NCBI GenBank assembly: GCA_003151335.1
Contig: PLXE01000092.1
Span: 38,391 to 102,390, forward strand
Direction: 5' to 3'
DNA length: 64,000 nt
DNA from: Acidobacteriaceae bacterium
Lineage (GTDB): Bacteria > Acidobacteriota > Terriglobia > Terriglobales > Acidobacteriaceae
The translations under genes and the position numbers were made by a program. Positions 47,070-56,352 of this stretch are shown in pieces (positions within the stretch are counted from its first letter, which is position 1; each line of letters opens with the position of its first letter). The notes beneath the pieces were generated by a model. It did no database searches. It saw nothing but the letters and a program-made list of their open reading frames with translations, and was not told the origin of the DNA.

Positions 47070-49391
47070 ATGCGAGTTCGTGGCTTAACCTTAGCCTCCC
47101 TGTTCCTATTCCTGTTCGCAGCAGCCATCCTGCCTGCGGTAGCTCAGACCCTCCTCGCTACAGTTCCGGTAGAGCAGGGCGCCTACTATCTGGCCACCAA
47201 CCCCGTAACCAACAAGACCTACGTGGCGAATTACTGCGGCAACGATCCGAGCTGCGCAAACCTTGGAACGGTGAGCGTCATCAATGGGCTCACCAACACG
47301 GTTGACGCCACGATCACCGTCGGAATCCACCCTGCATTCGTGCTGATCAATCCCTTGACCAATAAGATTTATGTCACCAATCGGCGTGACGGTACGGTCT
47401 CGGTGATCAACGGGGCCACTAACGTCGTTACCGCAACCATCCCCGTCGGGGCGCATCCGACCTACGGGGACATCAATGTCTTAACCAATAGGATCTACGT
47501 GGTCAATAACGGCAACGGACAAGGCACCACGATGAGCGTGATCGATGGACATGCCGACAGTGTCGTTGCCACGGTCACGGTGGGAAATTATCCCCAATCG
47601 GCGTCAGTCAATCCAGTGACCAACAAGATTTATGTGGTAAATTATTGCGGCAACCAATTTGGCTGCAACGCCACCCCCGCCAATGGGACGGTCAGCGTTG
47701 TCGATGGCGCGACCAACACGGTTACGGCCACGGTTACGGTCGGGGTTGGAGCAGCGCTCGTTTTCGCCGACTCGGCGACCAATAAGGTCTGGGTGATGAA
47801 TTCTTGCGGCAGCAGTCTGCCGTGCGCTGCTGATCCCAACGGCAACGGGAACTATGTCGGAAGCGTGACCCAGATTGACGGAGTGACCCTGGCTACCACA
47901 ACTGCCAATACCGGCAAGGGAGCGGGCGCGATGGCGTACAATCCGGTGGCCAACAAGGCCTACGTCTCCAACAGCACCGATAACACCGAGACCTTCATCG
48001 ACGGAGTCACCCTCGCCACCCAAACAGTTAACGTTGGGTTAACTCCCGCCGACGTTGAGGTCAACCCGGTCACCAACAAGATCTATGTCTGCAACTCTGG
48101 CGCGAGCACCGTGACCACCATTGACGGAACCACCCTGGCTACCACTACCATCGGCGTCGGCAACACACCGGTCGAGTCCTGGGTGAACCCGGCCACCGAC
48201 CGGGTTTACGTCTCCAACACGGGCGACCAAACGGTTTCAGTACTCGGCGGAGTACCCCCCAATGCTCTGCAATTTGTCCCTGTTATCCCGTGCCGATTGG
48301 TGGACACGCGGCCGGGAAACGGCGGCAGCGGGCCGATACCGGCTGGCACCTCGGAAGACTTCCCGATTCCGCAATTGGGCGGCTGCAACATTCCCGACAC
48401 TGCGGCAGCGTACTCGCTGAACGTTTCCGTGGTCCCCGCCAGCATATTGGGTTACCTAACGATATGGCCGACCGGCGAACGGCAGCCCATAGTCGCTACC
48501 CTGAACTCGCTCGACGGCCGCATCAAGGCTGACGCCGCCATTGTTCCCGCCGGCTATCAAGGCGCGGTCAGCATTTATGTCACCAACACCACCAACGTCA
48601 TCCTCGACATCAACGGCTATTTCGCGCCAGTATCGGGTTCCACGCTGGCGTTCTATCCTCTGACGCCATGTCGCGTAGCCGACACGCGCAACAGCGGCTT
48701 TCCCCAGGGTCTGGGGCCGCCGTTCCTGCCTGGCCACACGGAACGGCAATTCCCCATCCTCAACGCCACTACGTGCAACATTCCTACCAGCGCCGAAGCC
48801 TATTCGCTCAACTTCTCGGTCGTGCCCCACGGCGGGTTGGGTTACCTGACCGTCTGGCCCACCGGCCAGACGCGGCCGCTGGTTTCCACCTTGAACGATG
48901 TCCCCGGAACCATCATCGCGAATGCGGCGATTGTGCCCGCCGGCACTGGTGGCGACGTTTCGGTCTATCCCAGCAATGACACCGACGTGATCATTGACAT
49001 CAACGGCTACTTCGGGCCCGCAGGTCCGGGCGGACTGTCGCTGTATCCGGTGGCGCCTTGCCGGGTCATCGACACCCGCGCGGTAGGCAGCGGCCAGCCC
49101 TTCACCGGAACCCTGAGTCCCCCGGTGGATGTCGTGGATAGTCCGTGCCTAACCCCGGCCACGGCGAAGGCGTATGTCTTCAACGCGACGGTCGTGCCGA
49201 GCGGCGCTCTGGGCTACCTGACGCTGTGGCCAGACGGCGAAACGAGACCGACGGTCTCGACCTTGAACGCACTGGATGGCTCCATCACCAACAACATGGC
49301 CATCGTGCCCACCAGCAACGGAAAGGTCGATGCCTTCGCGGCCGGAATCACGCAACTGATTCTGGACATCTCCAGCTACTTTGCGCCGTAG
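47070..49391 (+). CDS. Secreted YVTN-repeat propeller protein with three-module C-terminal block (array member 5)
   Basis: 773 residues from the ATG at 47070 (GGAGAG upstream); a longer frame to 47013 lacks family support. Signal peptide residues 1-25 (LTLASLFLFLFAAAI, then AVAQ). Eight YVTN-type repeats (about 27-395) follow, fewer of which carry the Cys loop than in members 1, 2 and 6, and several resemble standard YVTN repeats (TNTVTATVTVG). Modules 1-3 are at about 399-518, 519-648 and 649-773. Its modules are closer to those of the remnant at 49486 and of member 7 (SNDTDVIIDINGYF, NDVPGTIIANAA) than to members 1-4. Confidence 0.88.
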   Translation: MRVRGLTLASLFLFLFAAAILPAVAQTLLATVPVEQGAYYLATNPVTNKTYVANYCGNDPSCANLGTVSVINGLTNTVDATITVGIHPAFVLINPLTNKIYVTNRRDGTVSVINGATNVVTATIPVGAHPTYGDINVLTNRIYVVNNGNGQGTTMSVIDGHADSVVATVTVGNYPQSASVNPVTNKIYVVNYCGNQFGCNATPANGTVSVVDGATNTVTATVTVGVGAALVFADSATNKVWVMNSCGSSLPCAADPNGNGNYVGSVTQIDGVTLATTTANTGKGAGAMAYNPVANKAYVSNSTDNTETFIDGVTLATQTVNVGLTPADVEVNPVTNKIYVCNSGASTVTTIDGTTLATTTIGVGNTPVESWVNPATDRVYVSNTGDQTVSVLGGVPPNALQFVPVIPCRLVDTRPGNGGSGPIPAGTSEDFPIPQLGGCNIPDTAAAYSLNVSVVPASILGYLTIWPTGERQPIVATLNSLDGRIKADAAIVPAGYQGAVSIYVTNTTNVILDINGYFAPVSGSTLAFYPLTPCRVADTRNSGFPQGLGPPFLPGHTERQFPILNATTCNIPTSAEAYSLNFSVVPHGGLGYLTVWPTGQTRPLVSTLNDVPGTIIANAAIVPAGTGGDVSVYPSNDTDVIIDINGYFGPAGPGGLSLYPVAPCRVIDTRAVGSGQPFTGTLSPPVDVVDSPCLTPATAKAYVFNATVVPSGALGYLTLWPDGETRPTVSTLNALDGSITNNMAIVPTSNGKVDAFAAGITQLILDISSYFAP

Positions 49392-49423
49392 CTGCAAGTG
49401 GCGACTTAGTCGGCCGATTCACC

Positions 49424-49463
49424 AAGGCAGGTGGAAGCATCCAAGCTCCACCTGCCTTTTTCT
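49424..49463 (+). terminator. Rho-independent terminator after array member 5
   Basis: AAGGCAGGTGGA (49424-49435) pairs perfectly with TCCACCTGCCTT (49447-49458), followed by TTTCTT. Near-identical hairpins follow the remnant at 50299 and member 6 at 52992, so the terminator was copied along with the gene ends. Confidence 0.85.
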
Positions 49464-49485
49464 TCCTGCGGTCTCCATACGTCCT

Positions 49486-50266
49486 TCTCTTCCAACATGG
49501 CCATCGTGCCCACCAGCAACGCAAAGGTCGATGCTTATGCGTCGGGGCTCACGCAACTGATTCTGCCAGCACCTATCCTCCGGGCCTGGGACCGCCGTAC
49601 CTGCCGGGCCACCAGGAACGCGACTTCCCCATCCTGGCTGCCACAACCTGCAACATTCCTCTCAGCGCCGAGGCCTACTCGCTGAATTTCTCCGTCGTGC
49701 CCCACGGCGGACTGGGGTACATGACGGTCTGGCCCACCGGCCAGACGCGGCCGCTGGTTTCAACCTTGAACGATGTCCCCGGAACCATCATCGCCAATGC
49801 GGCCATTGTGCCGGCGGGTACCAGCGGTGACATCTCGGTTTATCCCAGCAACGACACCGATGTGATCATTGATATCAACGGCTACTTCGCAGCGCCGGGT
49901 ACGGGCGGACTGTCCCTGTATCCCACGGCGCCTTGCCGCGTCATCGACACGCGCAAGATCGGCAATGGGCAGCCGTTCAGCGGGACTCTGAGTCCTCCGG
50001 TGGATGTTGTGGATAGCGCGTGTGGACCACCTGCTACGGCGCAGGCCTATGTGTTCAACGCCACGGTAGTGCCGACAGGCGCACTCGGCTACCTGACGCT
50101 ATGGCCCGACGGCGACCCGAAACCGCTGGTCTCGACCTTGAACGCACTGGATGGCTCCATCACCAACAACATGGCGATCGTCCCCACCAGCAACGGCAAG
50201 GTCGATGCCTACGCATCCGGGCTCACCCAACTGATCCTCGACATCTCCAGCTACTTCGCGCCGTAG
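49486..50266 (+). pseudogene. Recombinant remnant of an array gene (tail of module 3 joined to modules 2 and 3)
   Basis: Bases 49486-49565 match the coding end of module 3 (SSNMAIVPTSNAKVDAYASG, then TQLIL) of a family gene. At about 49565-49570 the sequence jumps to the start of module 2 (STYPPGLGPPYLPGHQERDF) in another frame, then runs in frame through modules 2 and 3 to the normal end at 50266. There is no signal peptide or start with a ribosome site. Modules are nearest to member 7 (GDPKPLVSTLNALDG, DFPILAATTCNIP). It looks like debris of unequal recombination. Confidence 0.75.
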
Positions 50267-50298
50267 CTGGAAGTCGCGGTTCGGTCGGCCGATTCACC

Positions 50299-50333
50299 AA
50301 GGCAGGTGGAAGCATCAAAGCTCCACCTGCCTT
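50299..50333 (+). terminator. Copied hairpin after the array remnant
   Basis: AAGGCAGGTGGA pairs with TCCACCTGCCTT around an 11-base loop, nearly the same as the terminator at 49424. The T run is degraded to CTCACTT, so it may be weaker. Confidence 0.6.
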
Positions 50334-50395
50334 CTCACTTCGGAGTCTACGTGTGTCCTTATTCACCGAAAACAACGAAAGGAGTTTGGTTTGGC

Positions 50396-50417
50396 CTCTA
50401 ATCGTGCTACTATTCGC
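50396..50417 (+). promoter_or_regulatory. Candidate promoter shared with the paralogue at 33751
   Basis: CTCTAATCGTGCTACTATTC (50396-50415) matches 33595-33614, in both cases after AAAGGAGTT. TACTAT resembles a -10 box. It lies 140 nt before the ATG at 50557. Confidence 0.45.
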
Positions 50418-50556
50418 GGTAGCTACGCAATCGGCAATCTCCTTCCTTTCGGCAATGTGTCTGGTTGCCGGTTCGTTGATGCGCCCGACCCCGCGAAACG
50501 AGGGTCAACCGAGACATCCTGGCCGAACCTCGGGAAGATTCTGTTGGAGGTCCGCC

Positions 50557-52959
50557 ATGCACACCGTCCGTCGACTTCTCTTGTTGTTTCTGGCATTCAG
50601 CTTCGCAGCCCTGGCACTGCCTGTCTTTGGGCAGCGCGTGATTGCGACCCTACCCGTAGGCAGAGGGCCCCTGAGCGCAGCCCTCAACTCGGTGACCAAC
50701 AAGATCTACGTGGCAGATTGGTGCGGTAACGATCCCAACTGCACAAGCGGTGGGACCGTGACCGTCATTGACGGGGCGACGGACAACACCCTGTCTGTCA
50801 ATGTGGGATTCAATCCCTACGGCGTGGCGGTCAACTCGCTGACCAACAAGATCTACGTCGCCAACTGGTGCGGCAATGATCCCTCCTGCGCCAGCGGTGG
50901 GACGCTATCTGTGATTGACGGCGTGAGCAATACCGTCATTGCCACCGTCACCACCGGGAGTCGTCCCTACGGCGTGGCGGTGAACTCGGTTACCAACAAG
51001 ATCTACGTCTCCAATAACTGCGGCAACGACCTCTCTTGCCATAGCCACAATGGGACGGTCACCGTGATTGACGGCGTGAGCAATACCGTCACTGCCACCG
51101 TTACGGTTGGGTCTGGCCCTGACCAGGCAGTGGTCAACTCCATAACCAACAAAATCTATGTTGCCAACAGTTGCGGCACCGACCCCACCTGCACCTACCC
51201 CTACAGTGGTGGGACGGTGACCGTAATCGACGGCGTGACCAACAATCCCACCACTGTCGATGTGGGGATCTACCCTGACGCTTTGGACGTGAACTCGGTA
51301 ACCAACAAGATCTATGTCGCCAACCAATGCGGCGATGATCCCAACTGTGGCAGCTCCAGGATGACGGTGATCGACGGCGCCACCCTGGCCACCACCGATG
51401 TCGCCATCGGCGGACGTGATGCTAATACGATAGCGGTCAATTCGGTCACCAACAAGATTTACATTCCCGCCAATTGCTACGGCAATCCTTCCTGCCAGGG
51501 CGCCCCTGACGGAACCGTGTCGGTGGTCGACGGCGTGACCCTTGCCTACGCCAGCGTTGGTGCGGGGGTCTCCCCGGACAGCATGGCGGTCAATTCGGTA
51601 ACCAACACAATCTACGTTGCCAACGAATGCGGCAGCGACCGCGACCCCAACTGTCCCAGCAACGGGACGGTGACCGTGATCGACGGCGCCACCCTTACCT
51701 TCACCAATATTGTGGTCGGAAAGCACCCCTACGGCTTGGCCCTCAACTCCGCAACTAACAGAATTTACGTCCCCAACTATTACGACGACACCGTCTCCGT
51801 AATGGATGGAACTCCTCTCGCCGCTCTGCGATTCGCTCCGCTGAGCCAGCCGTGTCGTGCTGTGGATACCCGCCCGCAGTACGGTGGCGGTGGCCCGATT
51901 CAAGGTGGTACCTTCCAGAACTTCCCCATTTCCGGCGCGGGCACCTGTGGGGTTTTCGCTTCCGCAGCCGCCTATTCCATGAACGTCTCGGTAGTTCCGC
52001 AGGGACCTCTGGGCTACTTGACGGTATGGCCCGCGGGACAGCCGCAGCCTTTGGTTTCCACCTTGAACTCGCTGGATGGCCGCATCAAGGCCAACGCCGC
52101 GATCATGCCGGCGGGCGCCGGCGGAGAGATCAGCGTTTACGCCACCAACACGACCAATGTGATCGTCGATGTCAACGGCTACTTCGCGCCGGTGTCTGGT
52201 TCCACGCTGGCCTTTTATCCTCTGCCGCCCTGTCGCGTCGCCGACACCCGCCACAGTACCTATCCCCCGGGCCTGGGACCGCCCTTTCTGACGGGTGGCC
52301 AGGAACGGGCCTTTCCCATCCTGAATGCCACCACGACCTGCAACATCCCCTCGAGCGGCGTCGCCGCGTACTCGCTGAACTTTTCCGTCGTGCCCCACGG
52401 ATCGCTGTTTTACATGACGGTTTGGCCCACCGGTGAAACCCGCCCTACAGTTTCCACCCTGAACGACATCCCGGGTCAGATCATCGCCAATGCCGCGATC
52501 GTGGTTGCGGGTACCGGAAGCGAGGTCTCGGTTTACCCGACCAACGACACCGACTTGGTCATTGACATTAATGGCTACTTCGCGGCAGCCGGGACCGGGG
52601 GGTTGTCGCTGTACGGGGTGCAGCCCTGTCGGGTCATCGACACCCGCAGGATAGGCAGCGGTCTGCCCTTCAGCGGGACTCTGAGCCCTCCGGTGGATGT
52701 AGTGGATAGTCCATGTAGCGTACCTAGCGCGGCGCAGACCTATGTCTTCAACGCGAGCGTCGTGCCGCAAGGCTACCTGGGTTATTTGACCTTGTGGCCG
52801 GACGGCACCACACAGCCTCTAGTCTCGACGCTGAACGCACTGGACGGATCAATTTCGTCCAACATGGCGATCGTGCCCAGCACCAATGGCAAGGTCGATG
52901 CTTATGCGTCGGGGCTCACCCAACTGATCCTCGACATCTCCAGCTACTTCGCGCCGTAG
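50557..52959 (+). CDS. Secreted YVTN-repeat propeller protein with three-module C-terminal block (array member 6)
   Basis: 800 residues from the ATG at 50557, preceded by GGAGG; the frame is open far upstream but reads through the remnant in another frame. The signal peptide is like that of member 1 (HTVRRLLLLFLAFSFAALAL). Eight YVTN-type repeats, nearly all with a CGNDxxC-type loop, run to about residue 420. Modules 1-3 follow at about 424-544, 545-675 and 676-800, ending DISSYFAP. It is the closest relative of member 1, sharing promoter, leader and blade order (the fifth blade in both has ECGDDP or QCGDDP and ATTDVAIGG). Confidence 0.88.
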   Translation: MHTVRRLLLLFLAFSFAALALPVFGQRVIATLPVGRGPLSAALNSVTNKIYVADWCGNDPNCTSGGTVTVIDGATDNTLSVNVGFNPYGVAVNSLTNKIYVANWCGNDPSCASGGTLSVIDGVSNTVIATVTTGSRPYGVAVNSVTNKIYVSNNCGNDLSCHSHNGTVTVIDGVSNTVTATVTVGSGPDQAVVNSITNKIYVANSCGTDPTCTYPYSGGTVTVIDGVTNNPTTVDVGIYPDALDVNSVTNKIYVANQCGDDPNCGSSRMTVIDGATLATTDVAIGGRDANTIAVNSVTNKIYIPANCYGNPSCQGAPDGTVSVVDGVTLAYASVGAGVSPDSMAVNSVTNTIYVANECGSDRDPNCPSNGTVTVIDGATLTFTNIVVGKHPYGLALNSATNRIYVPNYYDDTVSVMDGTPLAALRFAPLSQPCRAVDTRPQYGGGGPIQGGTFQNFPISGAGTCGVFASAAAYSMNVSVVPQGPLGYLTVWPAGQPQPLVSTLNSLDGRIKANAAIMPAGAGGEISVYATNTTNVIVDVNGYFAPVSGSTLAFYPLPPCRVADTRHSTYPPGLGPPFLTGGQERAFPILNATTTCNIPSSGVAAYSLNFSVVPHGSLFYMTVWPTGETRPTVSTLNDIPGQIIANAAIVVAGTGSEVSVYPTNDTDLVIDINGYFAAAGTGGLSLYGVQPCRVIDTRRIGSGLPFSGTLSPPVDVVDSPCSVPSAAQTYVFNASVVPQGYLGYLTLWPDGTTQPLVSTLNALDGSISSNMAIVPSTNGKVDAYASGLTQLILDISSYFAP

Positions 52960-52991
52960 CTGGAAGTTGCGGTTCAGGCGGGCTGATTCAC

Positions 52992-53028
52992 GAGGGCAGG
53001 TGGAAGCACCCAAGCTCCACCTGCCTCG
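52992..53028 (+). terminator. Copied hairpin after array member 6
   Basis: GGCAGGTGGA (52995-53004) pairs with TCCACCTGCC (53016-53025); an extra G makes the lower stem imperfect and no T run follows (CTCGCATC). Third copy of the 49424 hairpin. Confidence 0.55.
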
Positions 53029-53187
53029 CATCACGTAGTCTGCCGGGGCGCCCCAACCCAGCGCTACTTCCCGACGGCCGTCACCGCAAGCGGTGACGCA
53101 GTTCACGGACAAACGGGGCGGTTTGCAGTTATTAAGTATTGTTGTTCGTGTGCGGCAAAGTGCCTCGTATCCGCCTGGAGGAACTCC

Positions 53188-53334
53188 ATGCAGACCTCAC
53201 GCCGCCCGCTCCTCCTGATGGAAACGCCGGCTCATTCCTCTTCTCCGGGTCTCCCATCAAGAAACTGCGCACTTGAGGGCTGTCAGTCTTGTACCCGGTC
53301 TAAGCCTAAAAGGGGGCAGTATGAAGAAATCTAG
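53188..53334 (+). pseudogene. Possible 5' remnant of an array gene or short upstream reading frame
   Basis: GGAGG followed by an ATG at 53188 starts a 48-codon frame beginning MQTSRRPLLLM, like the signal-peptide start MQTDRRLFLLF of member 1. The hydrophobic core is lost after 10 residues. The frame ends 14 bp inside member 7 (53321), so it could be either a vestige of a lost member or a leader that couples translation to member 7. Confidence 0.45.
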
Positions 53335-55885
53335 CGCATGGAAAATGGTCTGCATCGTCTTTATGTTTTGTGCCGCAGCCGTGATTGCCTCGCCGGCACA
53401 GACCCTCACCACTCTGGTGAATTTCGCCGGGGCCAACGGTGCTAATCCCCAATCCTCTCTCATCCAGGGTACCGATGGGAACTTCTACGGGACAACCCCG
53501 GATGGCGGGGACCTTAGCAAATGCAGCTCCTTTGGCTGTGGCACGGTCTTCAAAATCACCCCAGGGGGCACACTGACCACGCTTTACAGTTTTTGCGCTC
53601 AAACGAATTGCACTGACGGCGCAGACCCTTTAGGCGGGCTGGTGCAAGCCACCGATGGGAACTTCTACGGGACAACCTCTGCGGGCGGGACTCGCGGCGA
53701 TGGCACGGTCTTCAAAATCACCCCATCGGGCACGCTGACCACGCTGCACAGCTTTTGCCCACAAGGCCCTCCCTGCAATGACGGCGCAGACCCTTTAGGC
53801 GGGCTGGTGCAAGCCACCGATGGGAACTTCTACGGGACAACCAATTGGGGCGGGGCCAACGACAGCGATGGCACGGTCTTCAAAATCACCCCCGGGGGAA
53901 CGCTGACCACGCTGCACAGCTTCAGCGGCGGCGATGGCGCTTACCCTGCGGCCGGGCTGGTGCAAGCCACCAACGGGAACTTCTATGGAACAACGCAGAT
54001 CGGCGGGTACTACGGCGGGGACTACTGTGCTGGCAATGGCTGTGGTACGGTCTTCAAAATCACCTCCGGGGGCGCGCTGACCACGCTTTACAGCTTTTGC
54101 CCTCAACCGAACTGCGCTGATGGCTTCGACCCTGTCGCTGGCCTGGTGCAAGCCACCGATGGGAACTTCTACGGGACAACCTGGTTCGGCGGGACTCAGG
54201 GCGGTGGCACGGTCTTCAAGATCACCGCCGGAGGAACGCTGACCACGCTGCACAGCTTCAACGGCGACGACGGCTGGTGGCCTTTGGCGGGCCTTATGCA
54301 AGCCACCGATGGAAACTTCTATGGAACAACGTCCGACGGCGGCTCTGGCACGGTCTTCAAAATCACCCCCGGGGGCGCGCTGACCACGCTTTACAGGTTT
54401 TGCTCTCAATCGAACTGCGCTGACGGCGCTGACCCTAAGGCCGGGCTGGTGCAAGCCACCAACGGGAACTTCTACGGGACAACCAGCGGTGGCGGGACTT
54501 ACGGCGAGGGCACGGTCTTCAGTCTTGTAAACTACACGCTAACGGTTTCGGTCTTCGGCGACGGAACCGTTGCCAGCACGGACGGCTTCATCCACTGCCC
54601 TGGCACATGCAGCTACTCTTATCCCCACGGCACGCCGGTGACGCTGAATGCTACTGCCGGCCAGGGATGGGTTTTTGGCGGGTGGAATGGCGCCTGCGTG
54701 GGCACGTCTTCCTGCGCGGTTACCATGACGCAACCCTTGTCCGTAAACGCCATCTTTTCCCAAGCGCAGCAATTCGTCGCCGCTACCCCCTGCCGTCTGA
54801 TTGACACGCGGTTAACCGGCGGCCCGATTCCAGGCGGCACTTACCGGAACTTCCCCATTCCGCAAGAAGGCGGCTGCAACATTCCCGACACCGCGGCAGC
54901 GTACTCGCTAAATGTCTCCGTGGTGCCGCAAGGGCCACTGGGCTACTTAACCATCTGGCCCACCGACGAAGTCCGGCCTGTAGTCGCCACCCTCAACTCA
55001 CTCGATGGCCGCATCAAGGCCGACGCGGCAATCGTACCGGCGGGGACCAGCGGAGCCGTCAGTGTGTATGTCACCCAGACGGCCAACGTGGTTCTCGACA
55101 TCAACGGCTACTTCGCGCCGGTCTCGGGCTCCACGCTGGCTTTCTATCCGCTGACCCCCTGTCGTATTGCCGACACGCGAAACAACACCTTTCCTCCGGG
55201 CCTGGGGCCGCCGTTCTTGCCGGGCCACCAGGAACGCGATTTCCCCATCCTGGCTGCCACGACCTGCAACATTCCCTCGAGCGGCGTCGCCGCCTATTCG
55301 CTGAACTTCTCGGTTGTGCCCCACGGCGGGTTGGGTTACATGACGGTCTGGCCCACCGGCCAGACGCGGCCACTGGTTTCCACCTTGAACGACGTCCCCG
55401 GAACCATCATCGCCAATGCGGCCATTGTACCCGCCGGCACCAGCGGTGACATCTCGGTTTATCCCAGCAACGACACCGACGTGATCATTGACATCAACGG
55501 CTACTTCGCGCCCGCAGGTCCGGGTGGACTGTCGCTGTACCCGGCGGCGCCTTGCCGGGTCATCGACACCCGCCACGTGGGCAACGGTCAGCCCTTCAGC
55601 GGGACCCTGACTCCTCCGGTGGATGTGGTGCACAGCCCGTGTGAACCGCCAGTCACGGCGCTGGCGTATGTCTTCAACGCGACGGTGGTGCCGACCGGCG
55701 CGCTGGGCTACCTGACGCTATGGCCCGACGGCGACCCGAAACCGCTGGTCTCAACCTTGAACGCATTGGATGGCTCGATCACCAACAACATGGCCATCGT
55801 GCCCAGCACCAACGGAAAGGTCGATGCTTTTGCGGCTGGGATCACGCAACTGATCCTCGACATCTCCAGCTATTTCGCGCCGTAA
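53321..55885 (+). CDS. Secreted GloVer-repeat protein with three-module C-terminal block (array member 7)
   Basis: 854 residues; AGGGGG precedes the ATG. The signal peptide (KKSSAWKMVCIVFMFCAAAV, then SPAQ) matches member 4. About ten GloVer-type repeats (LVQATDGNFYGTT, GTVFKITPGGTLTTL) cover residues 27-405. A bacterial-repeat (InlB B-like) domain of about 75 residues comes next (YTLTVSVFGDGTV, CPGTCSYSYPHGTPVTL, VFGGWNGACVGTSSCAV), then modules 1-3 at about 483-598, 599-728 and 729-854, ending DISSYFAP. The InlB-like domain is absent in member 4 and present in member 8. Confidence 0.87.
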   Translation: MKKSSAWKMVCIVFMFCAAAVIASPAQTLTTLVNFAGANGANPQSSLIQGTDGNFYGTTPDGGDLSKCSSFGCGTVFKITPGGTLTTLYSFCAQTNCTDGADPLGGLVQATDGNFYGTTSAGGTRGDGTVFKITPSGTLTTLHSFCPQGPPCNDGADPLGGLVQATDGNFYGTTNWGGANDSDGTVFKITPGGTLTTLHSFSGGDGAYPAAGLVQATNGNFYGTTQIGGYYGGDYCAGNGCGTVFKITSGGALTTLYSFCPQPNCADGFDPVAGLVQATDGNFYGTTWFGGTQGGGTVFKITAGGTLTTLHSFNGDDGWWPLAGLMQATDGNFYGTTSDGGSGTVFKITPGGALTTLYRFCSQSNCADGADPKAGLVQATNGNFYGTTSGGGTYGEGTVFSLVNYTLTVSVFGDGTVASTDGFIHCPGTCSYSYPHGTPVTLNATAGQGWVFGGWNGACVGTSSCAVTMTQPLSVNAIFSQAQQFVAATPCRLIDTRLTGGPIPGGTYRNFPIPQEGGCNIPDTAAAYSLNVSVVPQGPLGYLTIWPTDEVRPVVATLNSLDGRIKADAAIVPAGTSGAVSVYVTQTANVVLDINGYFAPVSGSTLAFYPLTPCRIADTRNNTFPPGLGPPFLPGHQERDFPILAATTCNIPSSGVAAYSLNFSVVPHGGLGYMTVWPTGQTRPLVSTLNDVPGTIIANAAIVPAGTSGDISVYPSNDTDVIIDINGYFAPAGPGGLSLYPAAPCRVIDTRHVGNGQPFSGTLTPPVDVVHSPCEPPVTALAYVFNATVVPTGALGYLTLWPDGDPKPLVSTLNALDGSITNNMAIVPSTNGKVDAFAAGITQLILDISSYFAP

Positions 55886-56352
55886 CTGCGTAGTCGCTTC
55901 CGAAGGTTGTGTTGCAACTTTCAGGGTTGCCGGCTGGTGACGTGAAGGAACTGCGAAACGATAGCCCGACCCGCGATCTTCCAATGGCGGCAGACCGAAC
56001 CCGGATGGATGGCAGGAGATGACCTTCTTCGGGAGATTCAGTTCATCGACAGCCTTTTCGATTTGGCAGCCTAAGAACGTACTGCAGACGCTCGGCGACA
56101 AACTTGTCTGCATTTGAAACTTGCAACACTACCCCGAGTTTCGATGCAGGAGGCCCTTTCTTGGACAGCAGCGCTTTGCAGGGCGTGGTCTTCGACCGCA
56201 TACGGACCGCCCTCACCTCTGTGACGCAGGTCACTGCGTCTTTTGGCTTGATTCGGGCATTGTGTTGGGGTATCGTCGGGTTTCCATCCAGCTAGACCGA
56301 TCTCAGGGATAGGAATTACCTCTACGATCCGAAAGTTGCCGGAGTGGAGCCA

